A DNA stretch of 64,000 nucleotides from NCBI GenBank assembly GCA_023055425.1, contig JALGPY010000007.1:15572001-15636000 (forward strand). The letters run 5' to 3'. Position 1 is the stretch's first letter; every line of letters starts with the position of its first letter. The notes under the pieces are model-generated. The model saw only the letters and a list, made by a program, of their open reading frames with translations, searched no databases and was not told the origin of the DNA. Shown here one piece after another: positions 10,746 to 20,881 of this stretch. Made by a program: the position numbers and the translations under genes. The stretch is from Linanthus parryae (lineage: Eukaryota > Streptophyta > Magnoliopsida > Ericales > Polemoniaceae).

Positions 10746-12313
10746 AAATCCATATCATCAGTAAACGTAATGAAGTAGCCATAACCACCCATGGAAGGCG
10801 TGGCAAATTGCCCACACACATCAGTATGTATGAGCGCCAATTGCTCACTAGTCCTCTCGCCTTTCTTATTGAAAGGGGACTTTGTAATTTTTCTCAATAA
10901 ACAAGCCTCACATGTCTCATATGATTCAAAATCAATTGAGTCTAGTAGTCCATCCTTATGGAGTCTAGATACACGTTTCTCGTTTATGTGGCCTAAACGA
11001 TAGTGCCATAAGTAAGCAGGATTTAAATCATTTATTTTAATCCGCTTGGTATTAATGTTGTAGACAAGATTGCTTAGATCAAGGACATAAAGTCCATTAA
11101 ATAATTGCGCACTAAAATAGTGAATATTATTCAAATAAAAGGAACAACAATTGTTCTTTATTGAAATAATAAAACCATCCTTGTCCAAACAAGAAATAGA
11201 AATAATGTTTCTGCTCATAGCAGGCACAAAATAGCAATTATTTAATTCTAAAACTAATCTTGAAGGCAGAGATAGCTCGCACACGCCTATGGCCAACGCA
11301 GCAACCTTTGCTCCATTCCCAACGCGTAGATCTACCTCTCCTTTAGCCAATCTCCTACTTCTCTTTAGATCCTGCATATTTCGACAAATATGAGATCCAC
11401 ATCCAGTATCTAATACCCATGATGTAGAGACAGTTAAATTGACATCTACAACAAAAATACCTGGTGGTGGTGGAATCACTATTCCAAGCCTCTTGTCCTC
11501 CAGATATTTTGGGCAGTTCCTCCTCCTGTGTCCAGGCTGACTGAAGTAGTGACACTCACCTTTAGTCACACCTTTGGCAATTCCACCAACAGGCTTAAGG
11601 GCAGGTTCCTTGGACTTGGCAACTGACTTGCCTTTGCCCTTGGAGGTTGAGGCAAACCTTTTGCCCTTTCCTTTCTGTACCATCATAATGGCCTTGCACT
11701 TACCCTTGTTGATGCTCTGTTCTGCTGTCCTCAACATATTGAGTAAATCTGGCAGTGGTTTCACGACCTCGTTCATGTTACAGTTCATGATGAACTGTCC
11801 ATAACTCTCGGGCAACGATTGCAACACGAGATCGGTTGCCAACTCTTGGCCGACCGGGAACCCTAGTCGGGTGAGATTCTCCAAGTACCCGATCATACGG
11901 AGTACATGGGGTCCCACCGGGTTCCCTTCTGCCAGATGACACTTGAACAGTGCCTTAGAGACCTCATACCTCTCTACCCTTGCCTGCTCTTGGAAGAGCT
12001 GCTTCAGATGCTCGATCATATCGACAACATTCATGTTTTCGTGTTGCTTCTGAAGCTCAGAAGTCATGGTGCATAGCATAAGGCAGGCCGCATCATTAGC
12101 GTCATCAACACGCTTTTGATACGCCTTTAGCGCAGCAGGTGTTTGGTTCTCTGGACCTTCTGGAACATGCTCCTCTATTGCGTACAGTTTCTTCTCTTGC
12201 TTGAGAACAATTCTCAAGTTTCTGTACCAATCAAGAAAGTTGGTTCCAGAGAGCTTGTCCTTCTCAAGGACAGATCGTAGGGAATGTTGTGAACTCGATG
12301 AGTTGTTTGCCAT
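10733..12313 (-). pseudogene. Copia gag, protease and integrase N-terminal part
   Basis: The start is the ATG at 12313. Residues 1-210 are a copia gag domain (LSGTNFLDWYRNLRIVLKQE near the start, VRMIGYLENLTRLGF-type helix later). A zinc knuckle follows, reading CHYFSQPGHRRRNC, so the second cysteine of the usual CX2C is a phenylalanine. The protease active site is DTGCGSHIC. The integrase HHCC domain (WHYRLGHINEKRV and CEACL) and the first catalytic aspartate (IHTDVCG) follow. The frame then ends early at 10733, where roughly ten bases usually present after TDD appear to be missing; the rest of integrase continues in another frame from 10745. Confidence 0.92.
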
Positions 12314-13970
12314 TTGGAATTCTACAAAAGGAAAATACGCAAGTTTTAGTATTTGTGAATTTTTTGACTATATTTAATAATGGCTAGTTTATCAAATATA
12401 GCTCCCACTATTTTTCTACGGATTAATAACCCTCAAGATATTAATGCGGAAAATATCCTTATATTTTCTAGTGGGCCAAGATCCATGTTTCACCTCCTTA
12501 TGAGCTTGCTTTGGCAAGTCACCCATAATTCGACTACTTTAGGTAGGAACAATTCCAATTGCATCCCGTATGCAACTCTTGGTTCAATTGGCCAAATAAC
12601 TCTTTATTTATCCATCCATATGGATAATCCCAATTGATTGCCTCTAGGTTTCTTAATCATATTAATAGCCCAGTTGTGTCCAACCTCTTATTTAGACAAT
12701 TGCACATTGTTACGTGCCATCGCATTCCATCATTATGAACCAAGTCGCCATGCTTTGGCACGCACGAGCTTGATAAATAATGATGATAATGAGTGTTTAA
12801 ATAACGAGAAGGCAAGAACACAATATTTGAATTTTGAGGGATTTTTAAATTCAATTTTATTTTGTTTTGTCGATCAAAATCAACTAATCTATCTATTTGA
12901 GTTTGGGCACAACTCCAAATAATAGATCCGGTTTGTCTAATTATCTTATTATCCTAATTGCATGCATCATCCATACACCAACCACACAATAATAAGACAA
13001 TAAAGTAAACAACCACAAAACAGAAATTAAACGTGATGTGGATATGGCCTTTTCTAGACTAAGATAATTCCAAGCCAATGGAATTATTTATGAACCCTAA
13101 AACAAACGCATCTCCATGTGTCTTGATCTTTTGGTCCATCCTTCATAGTCATGTGGAATGCTCCATGCTCCATCTTTTGTGGCTCCTTTGGCTTGGGGCT
13201 TCTTTTCTTCTATCTTGGCTAACAATCAACTTTATCTAGCACTAGCTAACTTCTATACTAAATAAAATAAATCTCACAAGTTGAGAAAAAATTGGCACGC
13301 AGGCCATAAAACCCTAATTAATTATTACAATTAATTGATCAGCTCGCAGGCCGTAAAACCAAACCACAAAATTAAACATCCACATCAAACCACATCCTAA
13401 GGCCATATCCAATCACCATGCGAATTGCACATAAACAGTTAAAATCCAATTTTAACGCGCTTGGTCAATTTTAATTGATTTTAGGATTTCTAGGGTTAAA
13501 ACGGTCCATGGGCCTAACAATCAAATTGCCCGGGCCCAATAAGGTGAACCACAAGGCCCTAGGGCCGGCCCGGCCCAAAACCCACACGCCTAGGCCGCGG
13601 GTTAGGGCCGCCCGGCCCCTAGGGCGGCCAATCTTGGGCAACAAGCAAGAGGGGCGGTCCCCTAGGGGGCCGAACCTCCTTGAGGGAGTTATTTCCAATA
13701 CAACTCCCTTGCTTGGTGCCCAAGTTTGGTTGTTTCCTTGTTTTGGGAGAACTCCTTCTTCCCCAAGGATGCCCAAACCCTAGATCTAAGATCCTAAAAT
13801 TTCTAAAACTCACCAATTCATGCATCCAATGCAAAAATTGGATCTTGTTATGAAACATTATTGACAAATTGCATCCCATGCTTGATTTGTCTTGTTTTAC
13901 GCGATAAACAATCAAATAAGGTGTAAAACAACTAAAACGTAACACATAAACCACATTTATGCTCTACGAT
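12314..13970 (-). other. Long untranslated leader of copia element
   Basis: About 1.66 kb lie between the primer site and the gag ATG. No conserved coding sequence is seen on either strand. The part at 13500-13680 is strongly GC-rich, with many GGCC and CCCGG words, unlike the AT-rich remainder. It may hold packaging or translation signals, or a captured fragment of other DNA. I do not recognise it. Confidence 0.6.
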
Positions 13971-13973
13971 CTG

Positions 13974-13988
13974 TGGCTCTGATACCAC
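13974..13988 (-). other. Primer binding site of copia element (initiator Met tRNA)
   Basis: The minus strand reads GTGGTATCAGAGCCA directly after the 5' LTR end. TGGTATCAGAGC is the standard plant copia site complementary to initiator methionine tRNA. Confidence 0.95.
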
Positions 13989-15409
13989 TGTAGGGTTTTG
14001 AGTCATGGATGCGCAACGGAAACAAAATAAACCATGCAAAACCCTCCAAGGATCACAAGTCAAGAGACATAACGATGGTAAAGGAAGAAATTAATCAACA
14101 CACCTTAGGGTTCTCCTTTGATGACTTCAAACGCGAATTGTGTCACGTTCTCTATGGTTGATCCATGCCTAGAGTTGATCCTAGATCTCCCAATTCCTTG
14201 GTGCTAGCCCGGAAAGAGGAAGAGGAAGAAAAATCACGCTAAACGAGACCAAAAGGGGGCTCTCGGCCTCCTTTGTGGCCGACGGGATGGGCGGCGGCAA
14301 GAGGGGCGGTCGGCTCCTCTTGTTGCTTGCTCTCTCTCCTTTTGTTCTCTCCCACTCTTGTTATGTTCAATAATGAGCATAAGTCATGGGAAGGAAGGAA
14401 GGAAGGTCCTTTATATAGTCCAACAACTCCTTGCCAACTACCTAAAGGACTTGTTCTAGTCCTACTAGAATTCAATTTAGTCTCTTCCTTGCAAATTAGT
14501 CCCTACTAAGTTTGCAAGGTTTTGCAAAGTGATCCTTCTAATTAATTAATCCAATTAATTAATTCTCAAATCTAGTTCAACTCTATATAGCGTGTGACCC
14601 CATAGGTTCTATCTAGTTGGTAGCAACTATTTGCTAACATGGAGCGGTTTCTAGCAAAACATCCATTCTAGCCAACTAATAGAATAGTCATCTTGAAAAC
14701 CTTGTACAAGTAATTGTCTCATCCCTTTGTCTCTATATCCGGATTGGACACGAGACATACAAGTCACACTCCTATATCCAATCCACAGTTTCTCGATCCA
14801 TGGGAATAGCCTTATTCGTGCAAATAACATCAATATCCTATATTGATTTATTTGAGTCTGGCCAGACATTCTATAAGCACTATCCCTCGAGTGGCCTAGG
14901 ATATTTGCTCCCGTTATGTGGGAGGGACAAATTCTATCTACGTCCACTACGATCTCTAAGCATGCTTCTTATTGTATCCAGTACACGCCTTTATAACTAC
15001 CCAGTTACGGTGTAGCGTTTAACGCTACCAAAATCACAATAATCCACAAGTAGAATATCTAGTGACTTCAAGTCTAAGGATGACAATACCATTGCACCGC
15101 GAGAAGCGCTTGTGACTCAACATAACATGTATGTAGCCTTCTCGGAGATGGGTCAATCCAGTGCAACATTACCCTTAATGCACACCTATGTGTTGGATCG
15201 TGATATCTCCATATCAATCCAACCCCATACTAGTCTACAGATGATTGTCCCATTAATCATTATACTGGACTAGGGATATTTAAGATAAACAACACAATTG
15301 TAAATCTAAGGACTTCATTATATTAAATATCCAATAAATAATAAATGAATTTCTAGCCACAAATAAATTCATACTAAACTAGATTGCCTCTAGGGCATCT
15401 ATTCCGACA
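13989..15409 (-). repeat. 5' LTR of copia element (1421 bp)
   Basis: The same length as the left copy and alignable without gaps. It carries the same TATA box at about 14402-14412. Plus-strand ends are TGTAGGG and TTCCGACA. Confidence 0.95.
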
Positions 15410-15414
15410 TATAA

Positions 15415-16354
15415 TTGCTCTTTAGTTCAACTAATGAGCAATTAATTTGATCCATTCTTGTGTGTGACCCTGTAGATTAGTAATTATGTGGACGGAAACA
15501 ATTACAAATATTGAGTGGTATCTAGCAATATATCAATGCTACCTAAGTAATGGGAATGCAAGTGATCTGACCAAACTAAATGACCCATGTTACTGTGTCG
15601 TATAATCTCTTTGTCTATATATTCAGATTAGACACAAGAGTGTCGCCATATCTAACCTATAGCTTCTCGATTCCCTGTGTAGAGTTAGAAAGACAAATGA
15701 CAACAATATACCATATTGATTCATTTGAGCACAGCCATGCATTTTTCGAAGTCTCACTCATCGAGTGGCCCCGCTGTTCAGCATGCCGCGGTGGATATGT
15801 ACTCAGGCCCCATCTCCTTTAGAGAGAGTTTACCTAGCGCTACCTTCTTTCAATAAGTTCAATCAATGGATATTTACTCCCGTCGTGTAGGGGGGCGAAT
15901 CCTACCTACATCACTCACGCCCCTTAGCATTCTCATAACATGTCCAATTATCGACTTTATAATCCCCTTGTTACATTGTGATGTTTGACGATATTAAAAA
16001 AAGTCACTCATCATCTAGGAAATGTAGTGATTTCAAGTCATATGATCACAACACCATTGTCACTATGAGAAGCACTTGTGACACTCACATAACATCCATG
16101 TAGTATTCTCATGGCGGGTCAATCCAGTACACCATTACTCCTAATGTGTACCATTGCGTAGACTTGATAACTCACATAATAATCTACTCACATACAATCT
16201 CGATGTATTACAGTCGTCCTAATTAATAATTATACTAGACTAGAGATATTTAAGAATACAACATTTATTCTAAAGACTTCATTATGTCAACATATCATCA
16301 TATTGATAAAATCTACCAACATAATCATACTAGTTCGATAAAATCCAACCTACA
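15415..16354 (-). repeat. Right part of the older copia-type LTR
   Basis: Blocks follow the order of the young LTR: GTGTGACC...TAG, GTTAGCAA-like stretches, CGAGTGGCC, a TTTACTCCCGTCGTGTAGG stretch matching TTTGCTCCCGTTATGTGGG, and TTAAGA...GACTTCATTAT near the end. It is a distant relative rather than a copy of the young LTR. It probably ends at CCAACCTACA (16354). No internal region adjoins it, so it is either a solo LTR or a truncated element. Confidence 0.55.
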
Positions 16355-16516
16355 GAAGTTGCTAACGTCAGAAGAAAAAATGACTAAACCTATCATGTAG
16401 GGATTAGGCTTAGTGGTGCCTAAAACTTAAAGAATGCTTAATAATTGAAGGACATCTAGATGAGTGGTCAAACTGAGATGTTTTTTCAGAAAGAGGAAAA
16501 CATTACATCTTATGTA

Positions 16517-16771
16517 TCACTCTGTCTCACCTCTTCCTTCTCATCTTGACTTTTTGACTCGTATTTGTGTCACTTTGACCGGGTGGTTTTGATAGCAAAA
16601 TGATACGATTTTTTGATAATTTTTTGTCGTGTTGTAGAGCAGCTTTTACTCTACAACACAATGAAAAAATTATTCAAAAATTGCATCATTTTCCTATCCA
16701 AATTACCGAGTCAAAGTGACCCAATGGATAGTGGTGAAAGTCAAGATGGGGAGAAAGGTGAGACATAGTGG
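16517..16771. mobile_element. Stowaway-like foldback MITE, 255 bp
   Basis: The left end reads TCACTCTGTCTCACC and the complement of the right end reads CCACTATGTCTCACC. Both are flanked by TA (16515-16516 and 16772-16773). The two halves form a long imperfect palindrome around GTAGAGCAGCTTTTACTCTAC at the centre. It is similar in length and pattern to the element at 57076-57328. Confidence 0.7.
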
Positions 16772-17182
16772 TACAACTTTTGACAGTTCCCTAATGTTGC
16801 TTAATAAACGGGAGATTACATACGGGGGTTTGACAGTTCCATTTAAGTTTCATTCATAGACAAGTTGTAGGCTAGTAAATGCTCCCCCGAAAACATGACA
16901 CATAGGGCCAATAATATTCTAGCAACGTCGTCCCTAAAACTGCACATGGCCACTCACCGGGAAATCTTCTGAAAATATTAGCCAACGCAAGGTTATCATC
17001 AACACTTATTTTGGCTAGTGGAAATAAATGTAATCCTGCACATAAAATTGGTTCTATATATAATTTCTAAAAATTCATATCAATTTTGCTGCGACAAGAC
17101 CAAAAAAAAAAAAAAAAAAATAACTGCACAGCAATACAAATTGCAAACCATTGGAGAAAAACATAGATTTAATTTGGGAATT

Positions 17183-18324
17183 TCAGTGGAAATGTTGTTC
17201 TGTCCATGGCCAAAAGCCCGGCTGCTCGTCGTTGATGTTGACAAACATGTTGGACAGAGTTTCGTCGGGAACCATCCGCTCAATTTTCTGAAATTTCAGT
17301 TCAGATCTCCCTGGACCCAAATTCAGGTGAATATTGCCGGTCGAAGCAGATTCTCTATCCTTCAGCGCCAACAACTGCAAACAATTTGATTGGTTTAAGC
17401 TAAAGCTAAAATAGGATTTTATGAATATTTTCTGTTTAAGTTAAATTGTGTGTTTCCTCCTCAAAACCAATTGATTATGAGCAGAGCAGCACAAGAATCT
17501 TAATAGGCACAGGCGAAACAGACAGACAGACCTTCTGATGTGGAACAAACAATGATTCGAAACAAGAATAAGTAGTACCTCGGAATGCAGCGTCTTGTTA
17601 TGAGCCTGGAGCTGATCATTTTGAGCTTTGACAGCCTCAAATTTCTTCTTCAACACGACGTAATCCTTCTCGAGTTGCTTTGTCTTCCACCTAGCCCTCC
17701 TGTTCTGGAACCATATAGCTACCTGCCTTGGCTGCAGACCTAAAGACCTAGCCAATTGTGTCTTCCTCTCAGTGTCAAGCTTGTTACCCAACTCAAAACT
17801 CTTCTCAAGTGCCCTCACTTGTTCCATTGTTAACCTCCTCTTCTTCTCCCCTAATGGCATTCCATCATCAGACATGTCATCCTCCATCTGCATTTCCATC
17901 TCCGAGTTGCTCCCAGTGCCCGTAAACGACATTGATCTCCTAAACTGGCTTGGTAAGACACCTTCAACATAAAAAAAATAAATAAAAAAAGAAAAGAAAA
18001 AAAAAACATTGTTAGACGGGAGCTAGTGAAAGTTGGTAAAATATAGTATGAGGCTTGGGTTCAGGTCCCGATGCTGGCAGTCTCTGTTCTGACCTTGCGA
18101 TGGGGTAGTCCCCCCATCATCTGAATTTTCGTATATGGAACAAAAAAAAAGTTTGAAGAAAGGGAGATCTATGGAAGGAGATAGTCAAAATTACCATGGA
18201 AGTCTTGAGGTGGATAGGGCTGGAAGAGATGACTGGGAGAAGAGGGAAGAGATGTATGACTCTTGACTTCATTGGTTTGGAACATGGAATCAGCTGAGAC
18301 AAATTCCATGCCATCAAACATCAT
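17183..18324 (-). CDS. HD-Zip class I homeodomain-leucine zipper transcription factor (3 exons)
   Basis: Exons on the minus strand are 18324-18195, 17961-17579 and 17374-17183, giving 234 residues. The introns (18194-17962 and 17578-17375) have GT...AG ends and splice in frame. The homeodomain covers about residues 83-137, with [20 protein letters not shown] and [10 protein letters not shown] in recognition helix 3. A leucine zipper follows directly (about 141-180). An acidic stretch precedes the homeodomain ([12 protein letters not shown]). The C-terminus is aromatic and acidic ([10 protein letters not shown]), like the AHA-type activation motif of this class. Family members bind pseudopalindromic CAATNATTG sites as dimers in the nucleus and act in development and abiotic stress. 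The protein resembles the ATHB-3/13/20/23 group. The second of two adjacent ATGs (18321) is an alternative start. No defects are seen. Confidence 0.93.
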
Positions 18325-20152
18325 CCTCAATTGGTCTAATTGGCCTCTGATGGGGACTTCTTTGGTGTGGTGTGTGATGGTGTTTCTTAGAGGAAGAGAA
18401 AATGGATTTCACTTCTCAAGATTGGAAGACAATGTAACATGAAGAGAGAAGAAGGGAGAGTTATAATACTCTTATTAGCAATGTTAGGTGAGAATACACA
18501 TGGTATATGTACATATCCATGTTTGATTGCTCAAATGAAAAAGAATGTATAGGATGCTCCGGAGACAAGAGACAACCCGGTGCAATCAAGAAGAGATTAC
18601 CATGAATGTTCTCTAGTTTTTTGTTCTGTTGTCACGTGTAATCGCGTGTAATGCTGATCTGATGTGACTCATGAAACACCGTGTCAGTCTAGGACCACTG
18701 AATCGTCTCAGGATACAGATAGGTACATTTTCATGACAATGCATGAGACATGAAAATGGAGTATTAAAAGGATTATTCCCATACCTTGGCATGTGCTCTA
18801 CATGTTAAAAAAATTGGTAGTATAACAATTTCAGCTGAGAGAGAGGGAGAGATGAGGCAGGAATCTAGGAAGAGGGCCAAATGGGGATGTTGGGAGTGCA
18901 AGAATTGACACCTAAACCACTATCAAGCAACAGATTCCTCCTGCCACTACTTGTAGTCTACTTGTTAATTTGTATTTTAAAATTTGTTATCTGTTAAAAA
19001 AATTGTATTCTAAAATTGGTCTACCTTGGAAAGAGTAAGGATAAAGTTTCATACCTAAATTAATCCTAAAGAAATTATCTGTTCTAACTACAATTATGAG
19101 AAAATTAGGTACGAGGTAAAAATGTTTTCGAAGTTGTTCACTGTCGCCTCAATAAAAAACATCGCTTCTAGTATCCTTCTATTCTGACCTTAACGCACTA
19201 TAATATACTAACCTTGTTTGACATAGTTGAATTAAAGGATAGAATAACCATTTTTTTTATTCTCGACGTTTGGATGAGCTAGATTATTTGAAGATTTTTC
19301 TGGGGATCAGTCGGATCCGGTTACTGTTACATGTCGGATATGTTCATTTGTAAATATTATTCTACATTTAAGTAGTGAAAAATGCCCAAATATTCCTAAC
19401 CCGGTACCGCCTAGGCAAAGGCCAATTCGGTTCAAGATGGGCTGGATCCGGGTGCCCGGTCAAACCTCCAATCGGAGGCTAACACGTGTCCTTCGGCTAC
19501 ACATAGGACGCAACATATTACAAAGCCGTAACAGGTTTTTATCACAGTCAGTTCCATGTCATACTCACTCGGATCTGGTTGGGTACCTACCAGATACCTG
19601 TTCCTTTCCCGCATAATCTGCAATTCTATCCTAAATTGTTGATAATCTATCGATCATTTACTTTATCTCATCCAAACCACAGCACTGTATAAAATTTCTG
19701 AATTTTCATGTAAAGGCAAAAATGAGATGAGTCCTAGAGGTGGGACAACATTGGAGGAGGAGACAGGTAGATGTCATAATATAAGTGCCTTGATTTAGGC
19801 AGTCCTTTGTTTCATTGATATATACAAGTGTTGGGTTTAACATTGGAAACCCCTAAAGATATTTTAGAGGTGGGGATGTCAGGGAAGCTGTGGTGTGGGA
19901 TGACAGTTATCTTCTTCTGGTATTAGTTTGTAGCCTGTTTTTAACCCAAAAAAATAAAATAGACTAAAAAATCACATGGTCTTGTTTAGCTGAATGAGGA
20001 TCATGCTATTCCATGTTCTGATTATTTCAAGTTTCTTGTTTGATATTTCATGGGAGATGGACTGCTCTAAGATCTTCTTCACGTCTCCACATGTGTTTGC
20101 CTTGTTCCTCTCGTTATTTTCATGGCTTTTATCATTTTGAGCGATTTCAGAG
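18325..20152. other. Upstream region of the HD-Zip gene; no other gene seen
   Basis: A weak TATA-like TATTATAACTC occurs on the minus strand near 18455-18470, about 140 bases before the start codon. An imperfect foldback, possibly an old MITE, spans roughly 19205-19690 (AAAGGATAGAAT against ATTCTATCCT, with TTTGGATGAG at the far end). Its ends are not clear. The remainder is AT-rich and unremarkable. Confidence 0.5.
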
Positions 20153-20693
20153 TAGGGTAATATTCACTTACGCCCCATCAGTTTTAGTTGATTTTCACTC
20201 ACACCTCTCCTAGTTTGGAAACTTTCACTTACACCCCTTATGACTACCAAATTTGTTGTCACTTTCACCCGCTCTGTGTATCCACTCTGCTAGTTGGCGG
20301 GGTAACTTTCATATTCGATTTTTCGGACAAATTTATCTTTGCAGAGGATGCAAAGACATATCTACCCCAATATGTACTCATGACATGTGCAAATATCGTA
20401 GGTTTCGTATACGTTTCTGAACATGGTGCAATTACTACAAGCAAAAGTCGGGACTAATTTAAGGCAGGATTTACAAAATTTGGGTGGACCATTAAAGCCT
20501 CTGTAAAGAAAAATGTGTCTGAAAGATTGAATTAGAAAAGTTATCCTACCAACAAATAGAGTAAGTACACATAGGAGGTGTGAGTGACAACATGTTTGGT
20601 ATTCGTAAAGGGGTATAAGTGAAGTTTTTCAAATTAGAAGGGGTGCAAGTGAAGATCAACCAAAACTGAGGGGCGTAAGCGAAAAATACCCTA
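20153..20693. mobile_element. Long-TIR MITE (Mutator-like), 541 bp
   Basis: The terminal inverted repeats exceed 100 bp. The left end begins TAGGGTAATATTCACTTACG and the complement of the right end begins TAGGGTATTTTTCGCTTACG; similarity continues through CAGTTTT, GTTGAT, TTCACT and CACACCTC blocks. Flanks TTCAGAG (20146-20152) and TTCATAG (20694-20700) are a candidate target duplication with one mismatch. No transposase is encoded. Confidence 0.75.
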
Positions 20694-20881
20694 TTCATAG
20701 ATGTGACTTGTGAAGTTACAATCTTCGGATGGGAACTCGAAGAAGCTGTAATTCTTATGTCACATAAAATCATCATTCAGCACAACTATGTAGTCGTATT
20801 TCATGAATGGTCACAAATCTCTAGAACTTTACCAATACATACCTATTCATAGATCAAGCAATTGAATACGAGCCTTTCAAA

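Larger units (their letters stand above)
6938..15409 (-). mobile_element. Complete Ty1/copia LTR retrotransposon, 8472 bp, young insertion
   Basis: Two LTRs of exactly 1421 bp flank a minus-strand gag-pol. The element is bounded by a perfect 5-bp target duplication, TATAA (6933-6937 and 15410-15414). It has a Met-tRNA primer site next to the right LTR and a polypurine tract next to the left LTR. Integrase precedes reverse transcriptase, which defines Ty1/copia. By eye the LTRs differ at about two dozen positions (roughly 1.7 percent) with no indel, so the insertion is recent on a genomic time scale. A small deletion in integrase breaks the polyprotein, so the copy is probably not autonomous. 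It is inserted in an older, related LTR. Confidence 0.95.

Noticed and set aside
13475..13783. Proline/arginine-rich open frames on both strands of the copia leader
   Set aside because: High GC content removes stop codons in several frames at once, and neither product resembles a known protein.
19205..19690. A further MITE with TTTGGATGAG-type ends
   Set aside because: The inverted repeats are too degenerate and no target duplication was found; it is noted only in the intergenic entry.
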